From an uncultured Ruminococcus sp. (GTDB taxonomy: Bacteria > Bacillota > Clostridia > Oscillospirales > Ruminococcaceae), in NCBI GenBank assembly GCA_946612185.1, contig CAMOEP010000006.1:1-20436 (forward strand): a stretch of DNA of 20,436 nt. The letters run 5' to 3'. Of this stretch, positions 1 to 8,324 are shown piece after piece. How positions within the stretch are numbered: the first letter of the stretch is position 1; each line of letters starts with the position of its first letter. The notes beneath the pieces were generated by a model that made no database searches, was not told the DNA's origin, and saw only the letters and a list, made by a program, of their open reading frames with translations. The translations under genes and the position numbers were made by a program.

Positions 1-2
1 TT

Positions 3-476
3 AAAGAGGAACTGCTGGAGCGCTCGCCTTTTGAACTTTCCGGCGGTCAGAAGCGCAGAGTTGCCATAGCCGGGGTAATGGCTATGGAGCCGAAAGTGCT
101 TATCCTTGACGAGCCTACTGCCGGACTTGACCCTGCCGGACGTGACATGATAATCAGCCATATCAAGCAGTACCACAAGCGCACGAAGAATACTATATTA
201 ATAGTATCGCATAGTATGGAGGACGTAGCCGGGTTTGCGGACAAGATACTTGTCATGAACAAGGCAAAGCTTTTCTGCTATGACGATACCGAAAAGGTAT
301 TTGCCAGAGCGCAGGAAATAGCGCAGATAGGGCTTGATGTCCCGCAGGTGACGAAAGTATTCATGGCGCTGAAAGACAAGGGTCTTGACTTTGGCAAGGA
401 GGTCTACACGGTGGGATATGCCCGTGACCTTCTGCTGCGTCAGCTTGCACAAAAAGGAGGCGCAGACGATTGCTGA
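3..476 (+). CDS. ecfA2: Energy-coupling factor transporter ATPase EcfA, C-terminal part (probably EcfA2)
   Basis: This is the 3' end of an ABC ATPase; the reading frame is open from base 3, so the start lies outside the window. Visible motifs, in order, are the ABC signature ELSGGQKRRVAIAG, the Walker B segment VLILDEPTAGLDP with its D-loop, and the switch histidine in ILIVSHSMEDV. The Walker A loop is missing only because the gene is cut by the window edge. The family powers ECF importers for vitamins, cobalt or nickel: two EcfA subunits bind the scaffold EcfT, which carries exchangeable substrate-binding S components. The gene overlaps ecfT by 7 bases. In related Firmicutes the order is ecfA1-ecfA2-ecfT, so its place directly before ecfT suggests EcfA2. 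That assignment is inferred from order, since the N-terminus is not visible. Confidence 0.9.
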   Translation, partial: KEELLERSPFELSGGQKRRVAIAGVMAMEPKVLILDEPTAGLDPAGRDMIISHIKQYHKRTKNTILIVSHSMEDVAGFADKILVMNKAKLFCYDDTEKVFARAQEIAQIGLDVPQVTKVFMALKDKGLDFGKEVYTVGYARDLLLRQLAQKGGADDC

Positions 477-1279
477 AAGATATTACCATAGGTCAGTTTT
501 TCCCCGGTGACAGCCTGGTACACCGCCTTGACCCACGGTTCAAGATAGTTATGACCATAATCTTCATTATGATGCTGTTCACGGGGAGCAATATTATATG
601 CCTTATAGTCGGCGGAGTGTACACTCTGCTTGCAGTAGCGCTTTCCGGAGTACCTTTCAGGATGTACTGGAAAAGCGTTAAGCCGCTTCTGCCGTTTCTG
701 CTCATAACGGCTGTACTGAACCTTTTCCTGGTGGATTCCGGGGACACGCTTTTCGAGTGGAAGTTCATAAAGATAACCGAGGGCGGTATAGATATAAGCG
801 TATTCATGATGATAAGGATAGTTCTGCTCATCATGGGCAGTTCCGTGCTTACATACACCACCTCTCCCATAACTCTGACTGACGCAGTAGAGCGTCTTTT
901 ATCGCCGCTTAAAAAGCTGAATTTCCCGGTGCATGAGCTGGCGATGATGATGTCGATAGCGCTCAGGTTCATACCAACGCTTATTGAGGAAACTGACAAG
1001 ATAATGTCAGCCCAGAAAGCCAGGGGTGCAGAGATAGACACCGGCAGCTTCATGACCAGGGCGAAGAACATGGCGGCGATAATGATACCGCTGTTTATAT
1101 CCGCATTTCGCCGTGCAGATGAACTGGCGACAGCAATGGAGTGCCGCTGCTACAACGGCGGTGAGGGAAGAACGAGGCTGCGCCAGCTTCATGCTTCAAC
1201 GAGTGACTATATTGCACTTGGGGTAACGATAGTCTTTTACCTTGCGGCGTTATTCATTGCATGGCTCACCGTTTTATAA
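470..1279 (+). CDS. ecfT: Energy-coupling factor transporter transmembrane protein EcfT
   Basis: A 269-residue polytopic membrane protein of normal length for EcfT, the scaffold joining EcfA ATPases to an S component. Two cytoplasmic coupling motifs near the C-terminus are diagnostic: SAQKARGAEIDTG (about residues 181-193), matching the AxARG-type helix, and RADELATAMECRCYNGGEGR (about 214-233). The N-terminal part has several hydrophobic helices. The start is TTG at 470, inside the end of ecfA, preceded by AAAGGAGG ending 9 bases upstream, which makes the rare start convincing. The overlap implies translational coupling with ecfA. The cysteine in AMECRCY replaces the alanine of the more usual AMEARGY-like motif. 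No S-component gene is in the window, so the substrate cannot be named. Confidence 0.93.
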   Translation: MLKDITIGQFFPGDSLVHRLDPRFKIVMTIIFIMMLFTGSNIICLIVGGVYTLLAVALSGVPFRMYWKSVKPLLPFLLITAVLNLFLVDSGDTLFEWKFIKITEGGIDISVFMMIRIVLLIMGSSVLTYTTSPITLTDAVERLLSPLKKLNFPVHELAMMMSIALRFIPTLIEETDKIMSAQKARGAEIDTGSFMTRAKNMAAIMIPLFISAFRRADELATAMECRCYNGGEGRTRLRQLHASTSDYIALGVTIVFYLAALFIAWLTVL

Positions 1280-1360
1280 CGTATAGAACCGGTTTATCTG
1301 AGGGCGATGTATTTGAACACATTCATTATGAATAAAAATTTTTGTTTGGGGAGAAATGAG

Positions 1361-4228
1361 ATGAAAGACAACAAAACAGAGATAAAGAAAAAACGTGCGA
1401 TCTTCTCAGCAGGCGACCGCAAAGGCGGTGGGGTACTTGTATTCCTGCTGTCCTTCATGATACCGGTAGTGATAATGCTCTATGCTTTCAGCAAGGAACT
1501 TATCCACCCTTTCGGCAGTAACCAGATACTCGTTGTGGACTGCTGGCATCAGTACTACCCGTTTTTCCGTGTGGTATGGGAAAAACTCAGAACAGGCGGC
1601 TCGTTCCTCTACTCCTGGCAGAATGGTATGGGTACGAACTTCCTCTCCCTTATATCCTACTATGCCGCAAGCCCGCTGAACTGGATATCCGCCTTTTTCA
1701 GCGAGGAACGCACAAGGGACGTGTTCACGCTGATACTTGTGGCAAAAATCGGCTTCAGCGGCGGATTCTTCAGCCTTTTTCTGAGGTACATCTACCGCCG
1801 CAGCGAACTTTCAATGGCTGCTTTTTCAGCCATGTTCGCCCTTTGCAGCTATATGCTCGGCTACTACTGGAACGTTATGTGGTTCGACACTATCGCCCTT
1901 CTGCCACTTGTAATGACTGGTCTGGCTGCACTTTGCCGTGAGGGAAAGTGGAAGCTTTACGTCCTCGCCCTTTTCCTTGCACTTGTGTCCAACTACTACA
2001 TAGGCTACTTCATCTGCATCTTCTCCGCATTCATGTTCCTGGTATTCACTATTAACGAAGGAGTAGGCGTGAAGAAGTTTTTCAGCCGTCTGGGACTTAT
2101 GACCATAAGTTCACTGGTTGGCGGCTGTCTGGGCGGATTCATGCTTCTGCCGGCGTACTTCGGCTTGCAGATGACCTACAGCGTGAATAATACCTTCCCT
2201 GCTGCCTGGTCAACCTATGAGAAGTGGACTGATATATTCGCAAACCTTATATCCTACAATGAACCGGCTATGAAAGAGGGTCTGCCAAACTTCGCCTGCG
2301 GTATGCTTGCGATAGTACTTTTCGGCGTGTTCCTTTTTTCCGGGGGAATAAAGATCCGTGAGAAGATCACCTATACCCTCATGCTTGCGTTCATTGCAGT
2401 AAGCTGCAACCTGAACAGGCTGAACTTCATCTGGCATGGATTCCACGCCACAAACCAGATACCCTACCGTTTTGCATTCCTGTTCAGCTTCCTGCTTATT
2501 GCTGCCGCATACCGTGCATATGACGTAATGACGGAAAAGGGCATAAAGTGGTATCAGCTTGTACTGCTGCTGGTCGCTCCGTGTGCAGTATTTGCCCTTA
2601 ATTACCTGAAAGACCGTGAGAACTTTGAGTTCACCGGGGCAATAAGGAGTTCCGTTATCATAACCGCTGCTTATGTACTGGTGTTTATTGCTGCGAAACT
2701 CTGGAACACAAAGAACCATATACTATGGAAAAGCTGCGTGAGCATATGCCTTATCGCCGCAGTAGTTGCGGAACTTACCAGCAATGCCCTGATAGGCGCA
2801 CATACCGTAGGCAGCTCCGGCTACATATCCTATCCTACCAAGTATGCTCAGGCTGAGGAACTGCTTGATCTCCGTGAAACCTACGATAATCCCCTGTTCT
2901 ACCGCACGGAAATGACCTCTACCTATACCCTCAACGACAGCGCACTTTACGGATATGTCGGCGTATCACAGTTCTCATCAGCCGCAAACGTTTCAGTCAC
3001 CACATTCCTCAAGCGCATGGGACTTTACGCCTCAGAAGCCGGAAACCGCTATTACTACCGTCAGTCAACTCCCGTGGTAAATTCGCTGCTGGGCATAAAA
3101 TACCTTATATCACGAAACGGACCGGTTCGTTCGGTTGCAATGTCACTGGACTATAAGGCAGAATCCAGCGTTGAAAAGGATACCGTTTACCTCTATGAGA
3201 ACCGCTATCCGCTTTCTCTGGGATTCATGGTAAATAGCGATATCCTTGACATGGAGGACAGCGCAGACGTTAACCCCTTCGAGTACCAGAACAAGCTTAT
3301 GAGCCTTGCCTGCTCACTGGACGAGAAACTCTACACTCCTCAGCCAGTCGCACTTGTGAAGTATGAGAACATCAGTGTGGAGAAGGAGTCCTACGGAAAG
3401 TACTCCTTTACCACTGAGGACGGCGGAAACCCGGTAGTTACCTACACATTCGACGGCGTTGACGGCAGCTACCTCTACGGCTATGTGAAAGGCTCAGGCG
3501 TTGAGAACCTGAACCTGCGAAGCTGCGGTACGACTATCGACAATAATGTATCTATAGGCGACTACTCCATAACCTTCCCCCTGGGCGACGCACAGTCCGG
3601 AGACAATGCGGAGATAGTGATGAATATTGATAAATCACGCAGCAAAGGCGATTACAACGTTGTAGCCTATGCCCTTGACGAGGAGAGATTCCGTCAGGCA
3701 TATGATACACTTGCAGACGAACAGCTTGACATCAAGGAGTTCAGCGACACGCTGATAAAGGGAAGCATCGACGTTAAGAACGACGGTGTAATGTTCCTTT
3801 CAGTGCCTTACGAAAAGGGCTGGAGCGTATACTCCGACGGTCAGGAAACAGAGACATTCCCTGTAGCGGGGGCAATGCTTGGCGTAAAGCTGCCCTCCGG
3901 ACACCATGAGATAACAATGAAGTACAAGCCGGAGGGATTTACTGCCGGACTGCTGGCTTCCGGCGCATCGGCAGTAATGTTCCTGCTTATGGCGCTGGCG
4001 GAGAGAGTTATCCGCCGCCGAAAGAAGGAAACTTCCGAAGAAGCACCGGAAAACAGTGCTGAGACAGCTTCCGTATCACCGGAGCAGGGAATTCCCGCTG
4101 ATACCGTGAACCTCCCCCAGGAAACTGCTGACGCAATACCGGAGCAGGAGTCTGCCGGGGAAATACCGCCGGAAAATGGCGATAATGAAACCACTGAGGA
4201 GAGAAGTGCAGGAGAGTATGAAGAATAG
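1361..4228 (+). CDS. YfhO-family membrane protein (GT-C-like glycosyltransferase)
   Basis: A 955-residue polytopic protein with many hydrophobic helices in the first about 500 residues, an extracytoplasmic domain, one C-terminal helix (about residues 860-880) and an acidic, Glu/Pro-rich cytoplasmic tail after RRRKK. The segment containing CWHQYYPFF and SWQNGMGTNF is typical of the YfhO family, where an Asp-Gln-Tyr region and a W-x-x-G-x-G loop are conserved. YfhO-type proteins are thought to transfer sugars from a lipid carrier onto lipoteichoic acid or other surface polymers; the acceptor here is unknown. I chose ATG 1361 because GGGGAGA lies about 8 bases upstream; an in-frame ATG at 1307 would add 18 residues but has a badly spaced ribosome site. 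It overlaps the next gene by 11 bases, implying joint function. Confidence 0.85.
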   Translation: MKDNKTEIKKKRAIFSAGDRKGGGVLVFLLSFMIPVVIMLYAFSKELIHPFGSNQILVVDCWHQYYPFFRVVWEKLRTGGSFLYSWQNGMGTNFLSLISYYAASPLNWISAFFSEERTRDVFTLILVAKIGFSGGFFSLFLRYIYRRSELSMAAFSAMFALCSYMLGYYWNVMWFDTIALLPLVMTGLAALCREGKWKLYVLALFLALVSNYYIGYFICIFSAFMFLVFTINEGVGVKKFFSRLGLMTISSLVGGCLGGFMLLPAYFGLQMTYSVNNTFPAAWSTYEKWTDIFANLISYNEPAMKEGLPNFACGMLAIVLFGVFLFSGGIKIREKITYTLMLAFIAVSCNLNRLNFIWHGFHATNQIPYRFAFLFSFLLIAAAYRAYDVMTEKGIKWYQLVLLLVAPCAVFALNYLKDRENFEFTGAIRSSVIITAAYVLVFIAAKLWNTKNHILWKSCVSICLIAAVVAELTSNALIGAHTVGSSGYISYPTKYAQAEELLDLRETYDNPLFYRTEMTSTYTLNDSALYGYVGVSQFSSAANVSVTTFLKRMGLYASEAGNRYYYRQSTPVVNSLLGIKYLISRNGPVRSVAMSLDYKAESSVEKDTVYLYENRYPLSLGFMVNSDILDMEDSADVNPFEYQNKLMSLACSLDEKLYTPQPVALVKYENISVEKESYGKYSFTTEDGGNPVVTYTFDGVDGSYLYGYVKGSGVENLNLRSCGTTIDNNVSIGDYSITFPLGDAQSGDNAEIVMNIDKSRSKGDYNVVAYALDEERFRQAYDTLADEQLDIKEFSDTLIKGSIDVKNDGVMFLSVPYEKGWSVYSDGQETETFPVAGAMLGVKLPSGHHEITMKYKPEGFTAGLLASGASAVMFLLMALAERVIRRRKKETSEEAPENSAETASVSPEQGIPADTVNLPQETADAIPEQESAGEIPPENGDNETTEERSAGEYEE

Positions 4229-6005
4229 TACATCAGGCGTTAAAAAATTTACCCTAAAGCGTGAGCTGTATATGGCAGCGATCTGCATATCCGCAGCGTT
4301 TATGTTCTGCCTGTTTTCGCCGGCGGAGGTGTACCTGGGAAATACCGGGGACTTCATCATCGACGGCGCACATATCCTCATGCCGCTGCTTATCACGGCA
4401 GCAGCAGCTGCAGCAGCGCTCTGGCTCATTGTGAACCTGATGCTTCTTATCAATGAAAAGCTGGCGAAACTGGTGTGCTGCCTGATACTGGGATTCCAGA
4501 GCGCTTCGCTGGTTCAGCTTCTTTTCCTCAACGGCGAAATGAAGGAGATAGATGACGCTGTTATAAACTACGAAGAACCTACACTTCTCCATATGGCGGA
4601 CTATATCGTATTCCTTGGGCTGGTATTTGCTCCCCTGCTGATACTTGCCCTGAAAGAGAAGAAACCCGGATTCGGCAAGAAACTCTTTACCGGAAAGACT
4701 GGTACATTCGTGTCCCTGGCGATATTTGCAATGCAGGCTGCCGGTGCTGGTTCACTTTTAGCGCAGAATGGTCTTGGCAAGTCCCAGGAGGATTCAATGC
4801 CGATATTCTTCTCCTACAAGGACGTTCTTGACTTCAGCAAGGACGACGATAATATCCTTGTGGTGCTGACTGACAAGCTGGACAGCAATTGGATGAACGA
4901 GGAACTAAAGCTTTACCCTGATCTTTACGACCTGCTGGAGGGCTTTACCTACTACGACGACAATATCTCCGTTTACTCCCGGACATTCCCCTCAGTTGCG
5001 TCAATGCTCACAGGTAAGGACTACGACCGCCGGCCAAATGAGTATCTTAACTGGGCATGGAGCGGCGAGACTGTTTGCAGCAAGCTTAAAGATGCAGGCT
5101 GGACGGTTGACCTTATTCTTGACCAGGAACAGTCCTATCAGGCTATCGAACCTGTACTTGACGACTGCGACAATATCCGCCGTGCGTCCAGCGGAGACTA
5201 TAACTATGTATATTTCGCTGATGATGGTATAATCCCCACCATGCTTGACCTTTCAATGGCAAAGCTTATGCCATATATGCTCAAGGGGGTATTCATTGAC
5301 GGTCATACCTCCGGCGTATCCAATGGCTTCATAAGCGTCAAAGGAATAAACCACGTCCACACCGGAAAAGTTGGAATGGAGTCTGACCTGCGTCTGTACC
5401 GCTACATCACCAGCGAGGGAATAACAGCAAATGGCAGCGGAAAAGTTTTCAACTTTATCCACACCTGCTTCGCCCACGGCTGTAACGGCGACCTTACCAA
5501 AGAGGTATACGGAACTTTCGACGACGAGGACTTCCCACTGAATCTGCGTGCGGACTTTGAGATGCTGAATGAGATTTTCAGCCGCATGAAAGAACTGGGT
5601 GTATACGATAATACCACGATAATCCTTGTGGCTGACCACGGAAACAATCCCACCAGATGCAAGACTGAGACAGGCGACTACATAGAAGCTCCTATCCCTG
5701 CATCACTTATGATAAAGCCGGCAGGTGCGCAGAGAGCGCCGCTTGTTGTAGACAGCGAAAACAAGCTCTCAAACGCTTACTTTGCCGCAAGTATACTGGA
5801 ATACGCAGGACTTGACCATTCCGAACAGGGCTACTCCTATAACGACGTAATTGCTATGGATAAGCAGCCGGACAGGTACTATACTGTACTGCCGACTGTT
5901 GACCCTCACGAATCCTACGACTATATAGTATACCGCATAGACGGAAACGCCTATGATTTCAAAAACTGGCATATCCATGAACATAATGGCGAGGTGGTTG
6001 AATAA
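4218..6005 (+). CDS. LtaS-like membrane sulfatase/phosphotransferase family protein
   Basis: A 595-residue protein with about five N-terminal membrane helices followed by an alkaline-phosphatase-superfamily domain, the layout of lipoteichoic acid synthases and phosphoglycerol or phosphoethanolamine transferases. The domain begins at NILVVLTDKLDS (D219, a likely metal ligand). RTFPSVASMLTG places T256 where sulfatases have the C-x-P-S-R nucleophile, so a threonine nucleophile is expected, as in the transferases. FNFIHTCFAHGC (about residues 411-422) and ILVADHGN (D473, H474) supply further metal ligands. The catalytic domain should face outside. The gene starts inside the yfhO-like gene and ends 5 bases before truA, so it is probably cotranscribed with both. 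A joint role with YfhO in decorating a surface polymer is inferred. Upstream in-frame ATGs at 4176 and 4185 are less likely starts because they lie deep in the preceding gene. Confidence 0.8.
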   Translation: MKNSTSGVKKFTLKRELYMAAICISAAFMFCLFSPAEVYLGNTGDFIIDGAHILMPLLITAAAAAAALWLIVNLMLLINEKLAKLVCCLILGFQSASLVQLLFLNGEMKEIDDAVINYEEPTLLHMADYIVFLGLVFAPLLILALKEKKPGFGKKLFTGKTGTFVSLAIFAMQAAGAGSLLAQNGLGKSQEDSMPIFFSYKDVLDFSKDDDNILVVLTDKLDSNWMNEELKLYPDLYDLLEGFTYYDDNISVYSRTFPSVASMLTGKDYDRRPNEYLNWAWSGETVCSKLKDAGWTVDLILDQEQSYQAIEPVLDDCDNIRRASSGDYNYVYFADDGIIPTMLDLSMAKLMPYMLKGVFIDGHTSGVSNGFISVKGINHVHTGKVGMESDLRLYRYITSEGITANGSGKVFNFIHTCFAHGCNGDLTKEVYGTFDDEDFPLNLRADFEMLNEIFSRMKELGVYDNTTIILVADHGNNPTRCKTETGDYIEAPIPASLMIKPAGAQRAPLVVDSENKLSNAYFAASILEYAGLDHSEQGYSYNDVIAMDKQPDRYYTVLPTVDPHESYDYIVYRIDGNAYDFKNWHIHEHNGEVVE

Positions 6006-6010
6006 TAACT

Positions 6011-6778
6011 ATGGAAGACAATTTAAGGAATCTGAAAGTAATGATAGCATACCGTGGTACGAAATACCACGGCTTTCAGCGCCAGAGCAATGCACTGACG
6101 GTGCAGGAGGTGCTGGAGAGGTGCGTATCAAAGGTACTCAACGAGCAGATAACCGTTACAGGCTGTTCACGGACGGATACGGGAGTACACGCAAATAACT
6201 TCTGCTTCAACGTCAAGACCCATAGCGGTATACGCAATATCGGCTTTATCCGAGGGGTGAACGGCGAACTTCCGGACGATATATCTATACTTTCCTGCGA
6301 GGACGTACCACTTGACTTTCATGCCAGGTACGACTGCAAGGGGAAGGAGTACATATACAAGATGCATTGCAGCGAGTCGAAAGACCCGTTCACAACAGAC
6401 CTTGCTTATCATTACCGTCGGAAATTCAACATCGAAGCAGCCAGAAAAGCGGCAGCATACCTTGTAGGCGAGCATGACTTCGCAAGCTTCTGTGCTGATT
6501 GTACAAATGTTTCAACAACCGTCCGGACTATCTATTCTCTTAATATAGAAAATAATGGTGATTCTGTGATAATGCTTGTAAAAGGCAACGGTTTTCTGTA
6601 TAATATGATTAGGATAATTGCAGGTACTCTCATGGACGTGAGTGAAGGGAGGATAAGTCCCGATGATATGCCTGATATCCTTGCAGCGAAAGACCGCCTG
6701 AAAGCGGGCAGAACTGCAATGGCACACGGACTTTATCTGAACCGTGTCTTTTATTCTGAAGGAGAAATAGTGAATTAA
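6011..6778 (+). CDS. truA: tRNA pseudouridine(38-40) synthase TruA
   Basis: A 255-residue protein matching TruA over its full length. It isomerises uridines 38, 39 and 40 in the anticodon arm of many tRNAs. The catalytic motif GCSRTDTGVHA puts the nucleophilic aspartate at D56. The N-terminal IAYRGTKYHGFQRQ and the C-terminal GNGFLYNMIRIIAGTL are family hallmarks. ATG 6011 gives the normal N-terminus, with a weak GAGGTGG about 13 bases upstream; the gene follows the previous stop by 5 bases, so translation may depend on the upstream genes. In Bacillus and relatives truA directly follows ecfT. Here the YfhO and LtaS-like genes intervene, and the rplM-rpsI pair that often follows truA is absent. 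Confidence 0.97.
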   Translation: MEDNLRNLKVMIAYRGTKYHGFQRQSNALTVQEVLERCVSKVLNEQITVTGCSRTDTGVHANNFCFNVKTHSGIRNIGFIRGVNGELPDDISILSCEDVPLDFHARYDCKGKEYIYKMHCSESKDPFTTDLAYHYRRKFNIEAARKAAAYLVGEHDFASFCADCTNVSTTVRTIYSLNIENNGDSVIMLVKGNGFLYNMIRIIAGTLMDVSEGRISPDDMPDILAAKDRLKAGRTAMAHGLYLNRVFYSEGEIVN

Positions 6779-6827
6779 ATAATATGCATTAAATGGGGAT
6801 AACAAGCAATGAAAGGAGGAGATCGGC

Positions 6828-7997
6828 TTGCCAATGTATGACGCCACTGATATGCTGGATTTCAAAAAGAAAAAAAAGCGGAAACAACGGCTTATCAGGG
6901 TGGTTCTGATACTGTTCCTGCTTGCAGGGGCATCGGCTGCGTATCTTACTCAGGACATCTGGCTGCCAAAGATAAGGAATATCAACAGGCAGTACCAGAC
7001 AATTATCAACGACGGCGAACTCGCTGAGGGTAACTTCCCTATCATGATAAACAGCGGCGCTGATTACCAGATGGACTACTCAGGCAATTATCTGACGGTG
7101 TTCAGTGATTCTACGATGTACTTTTATTCAGACGAGGGTGGACTTATCAAACATTCTCAGCACGCATATACTAATCCTGTAATGCTTTCCGTAAGCGGAA
7201 GGGCATTGCTGTACGAAATAGGCGGCGATGAGTTTTGTCTGGAGGACAGCAACGGAACGGTCTATGACCAGCGTTACACCGACAGGAAGATAATGTTTGC
7301 CCGTCTTAGCGAGGAGGGTTATACCGCAGTTGTCACGACTTCTGAGAAGTACTACTGCGAGATAATCGTGTACGACCGCAAGGGAACGAGCATATATGAA
7401 CGAAAGTGCGTGGAGCGGGTAAATGATATCAGCTTCCGTGAAGGCAGCGAGGGCTGTGTCATAAGCTACATATCCGCTGAAAACGGCAGTCTGGTGACAT
7501 CGGTAATAAGTGTTGATTTCAGCGAGGGCGGCAGTCTTTGGAGCAGTCCGGGGCTTGACACCTTTGGTCTGGACGTTTACAGTTATACTGGCGGAGCGTT
7601 TCTTTTGGGAATGGATGCCTGCGGATATGTGGACAATGCTGGAAATATCACGTCATTTTATCGTTATGAAGCGGATTATCAGGGCGGAGCGAGCAGTAAT
7701 GGTCAGTCGGCGGTGATACTCAACAATGAGGCGCAGAGGCAGTACACGTTAGTACTTTTTGACGGTGGCGGAAAAGAGCCTATAATGGTAGGTCAAGCGT
7801 CGCCGCTGATAGATGTTCATGTGGCAGACGGTCTGGCGTATGTTATGACGAGCGAGGCGATATTCGCATATGATTTCACAGGAGCGCTGCGTTCGACTGC
7901 GCAGATAAATGATTCCTACACTGGCTTTGAGCGCAGCGGAAAGCACATCTACCTAAAAAGCTTCAACAAAATAGACCGTATTGATTATACGAGCTGA
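6828..7997 (+). CDS. Membrane-anchored DUF5711-like protein, probable beta-propeller ectodomain
   Basis: A 389-residue protein with a short cytoplasmic N-terminus, a lysine/arginine cluster (KKKKKRKQR, residues 13-21), one membrane helix (about 23-41) and a long outside domain of short beta-rich segments such as YLTVFSDSTMYFYS and AIFAYDFTGALRS. Alternating YxYxxxG-like strands suggest a propeller. It resembles the DUF5711 proteins of clostridia, which have no established function. The likely start is TTG 6828, since AAAGGAGGA lies about 8 bases before it; ATG 6834 is 14 bases away. It follows truA by 49 bases without a clear promoter or terminator, so read-through is possible. The stop codon (7995-7997) lies within the first bases of a palindromic repeat, so the last residues may have been set by repeat insertion. 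The family assignment is from memory of similar sequences. Confidence 0.7.
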   Translation: MPMYDATDMLDFKKKKKRKQRLIRVVLILFLLAGASAAYLTQDIWLPKIRNINRQYQTIINDGELAEGNFPIMINSGADYQMDYSGNYLTVFSDSTMYFYSDEGGLIKHSQHAYTNPVMLSVSGRALLYEIGGDEFCLEDSNGTVYDQRYTDRKIMFARLSEEGYTAVVTTSEKYYCEIIVYDRKGTSIYERKCVERVNDISFREGSEGCVISYISAENGSLVTSVISVDFSEGGSLWSSPGLDTFGLDVYSYTGGAFLLGMDACGYVDNAGNITSFYRYEADYQGGASSNGQSAVILNNEAQRQYTLVLFDGGGKEPIMVGQASPLIDVHVADGLAYVMTSEAIFAYDFTGALRSTAQINDSYTGFERSGKHIYLKSFNKIDRIDYTS

Positions 7998-8264
7998 CGA
8001 GCTGAGCCAGCTCGACCGCCAAGCTGAGCCAGCTTGACCGCTTATCACGTTGTCGCTTGCTTGCGCTCGCTCACTTTAAAAGAAACGGTACTTTGTACGT
8101 CGCTCAACCTTATCTGTACTGGTACAAAGTTCTCCGGTAGAATAATAATGTATCAAGTTTGCAGAATTATTTCAGTAGAACTTTGTACCAAGCAGAATAT
8201 GGTTGAGCGACGGCAAAAGTACTGTTTCTAAAAGAGTAAGCGAGTTAACGAGCGAAAACGTGAG
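7991..8264. repeat. Long palindromic repeat, copy 1
   Basis: This stretch of about 270 bp is an imperfect nested palindrome and fills most of the gap between the DUF5711-like and CvpA genes. Paired arms, from inside out: GGTACAAAGTTCT at 8121-8133 with AGAACTTTGTACC at 8177-8189 (13/13); CGTCGCTCAACC at 8098-8109 with GGTTGAGCGACG at 8201-8212 (12/12); AGAAACGGTACTT at 8081-8093 with AAGTACTGTTTCT at 8217-8229 (12/13); and a less perfect outer pair rich in GCTTGC/GCTCGCTCAC at 8048-8075 with 8236-8261. Two small hairpins, GAGCTGAGCCAGCTC and AAGCTGAGCCAGCTT, each followed by GACCGC, lie on the left. The same sequence recurs at 16477-17159. I see no transposase or credible ORF. It could be a MITE-like element, a structured RNA or both. 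Confidence 0.85.
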
Positions 8265-8277
8265 AAGAAAATTTGTA

Positions 8278-8283
8278 TATAAT
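8278..8283 (+). promoter_or_regulatory. Possible -10 box upstream of the CvpA gene
   Basis: TATAAT occurs just beyond the right end of repeat copy 1, preceded by TTTGTA. There is no recognisable -35 box 16-18 bases upstream, where the sequence belongs to the repeat flank. A run of GAGAGGAGGAG lies at 8284-8294, at or next to the expected start of transcription. Weak call. Confidence 0.3.
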
Positions 8284-8324
8284 GAGAGGAGGAGTGCGGG
8301 TTCTCTCTGCCTGCACTAAAAAAT

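Noticed and set aside
8034..8231. 65-codon open frame in the repeat, plus strand
   Set aside because: It lies wholly inside palindromic repeat copy 1, has no ribosome site, and its translation simply reflects the repeat. A similar frame appears in the other copies only in part.
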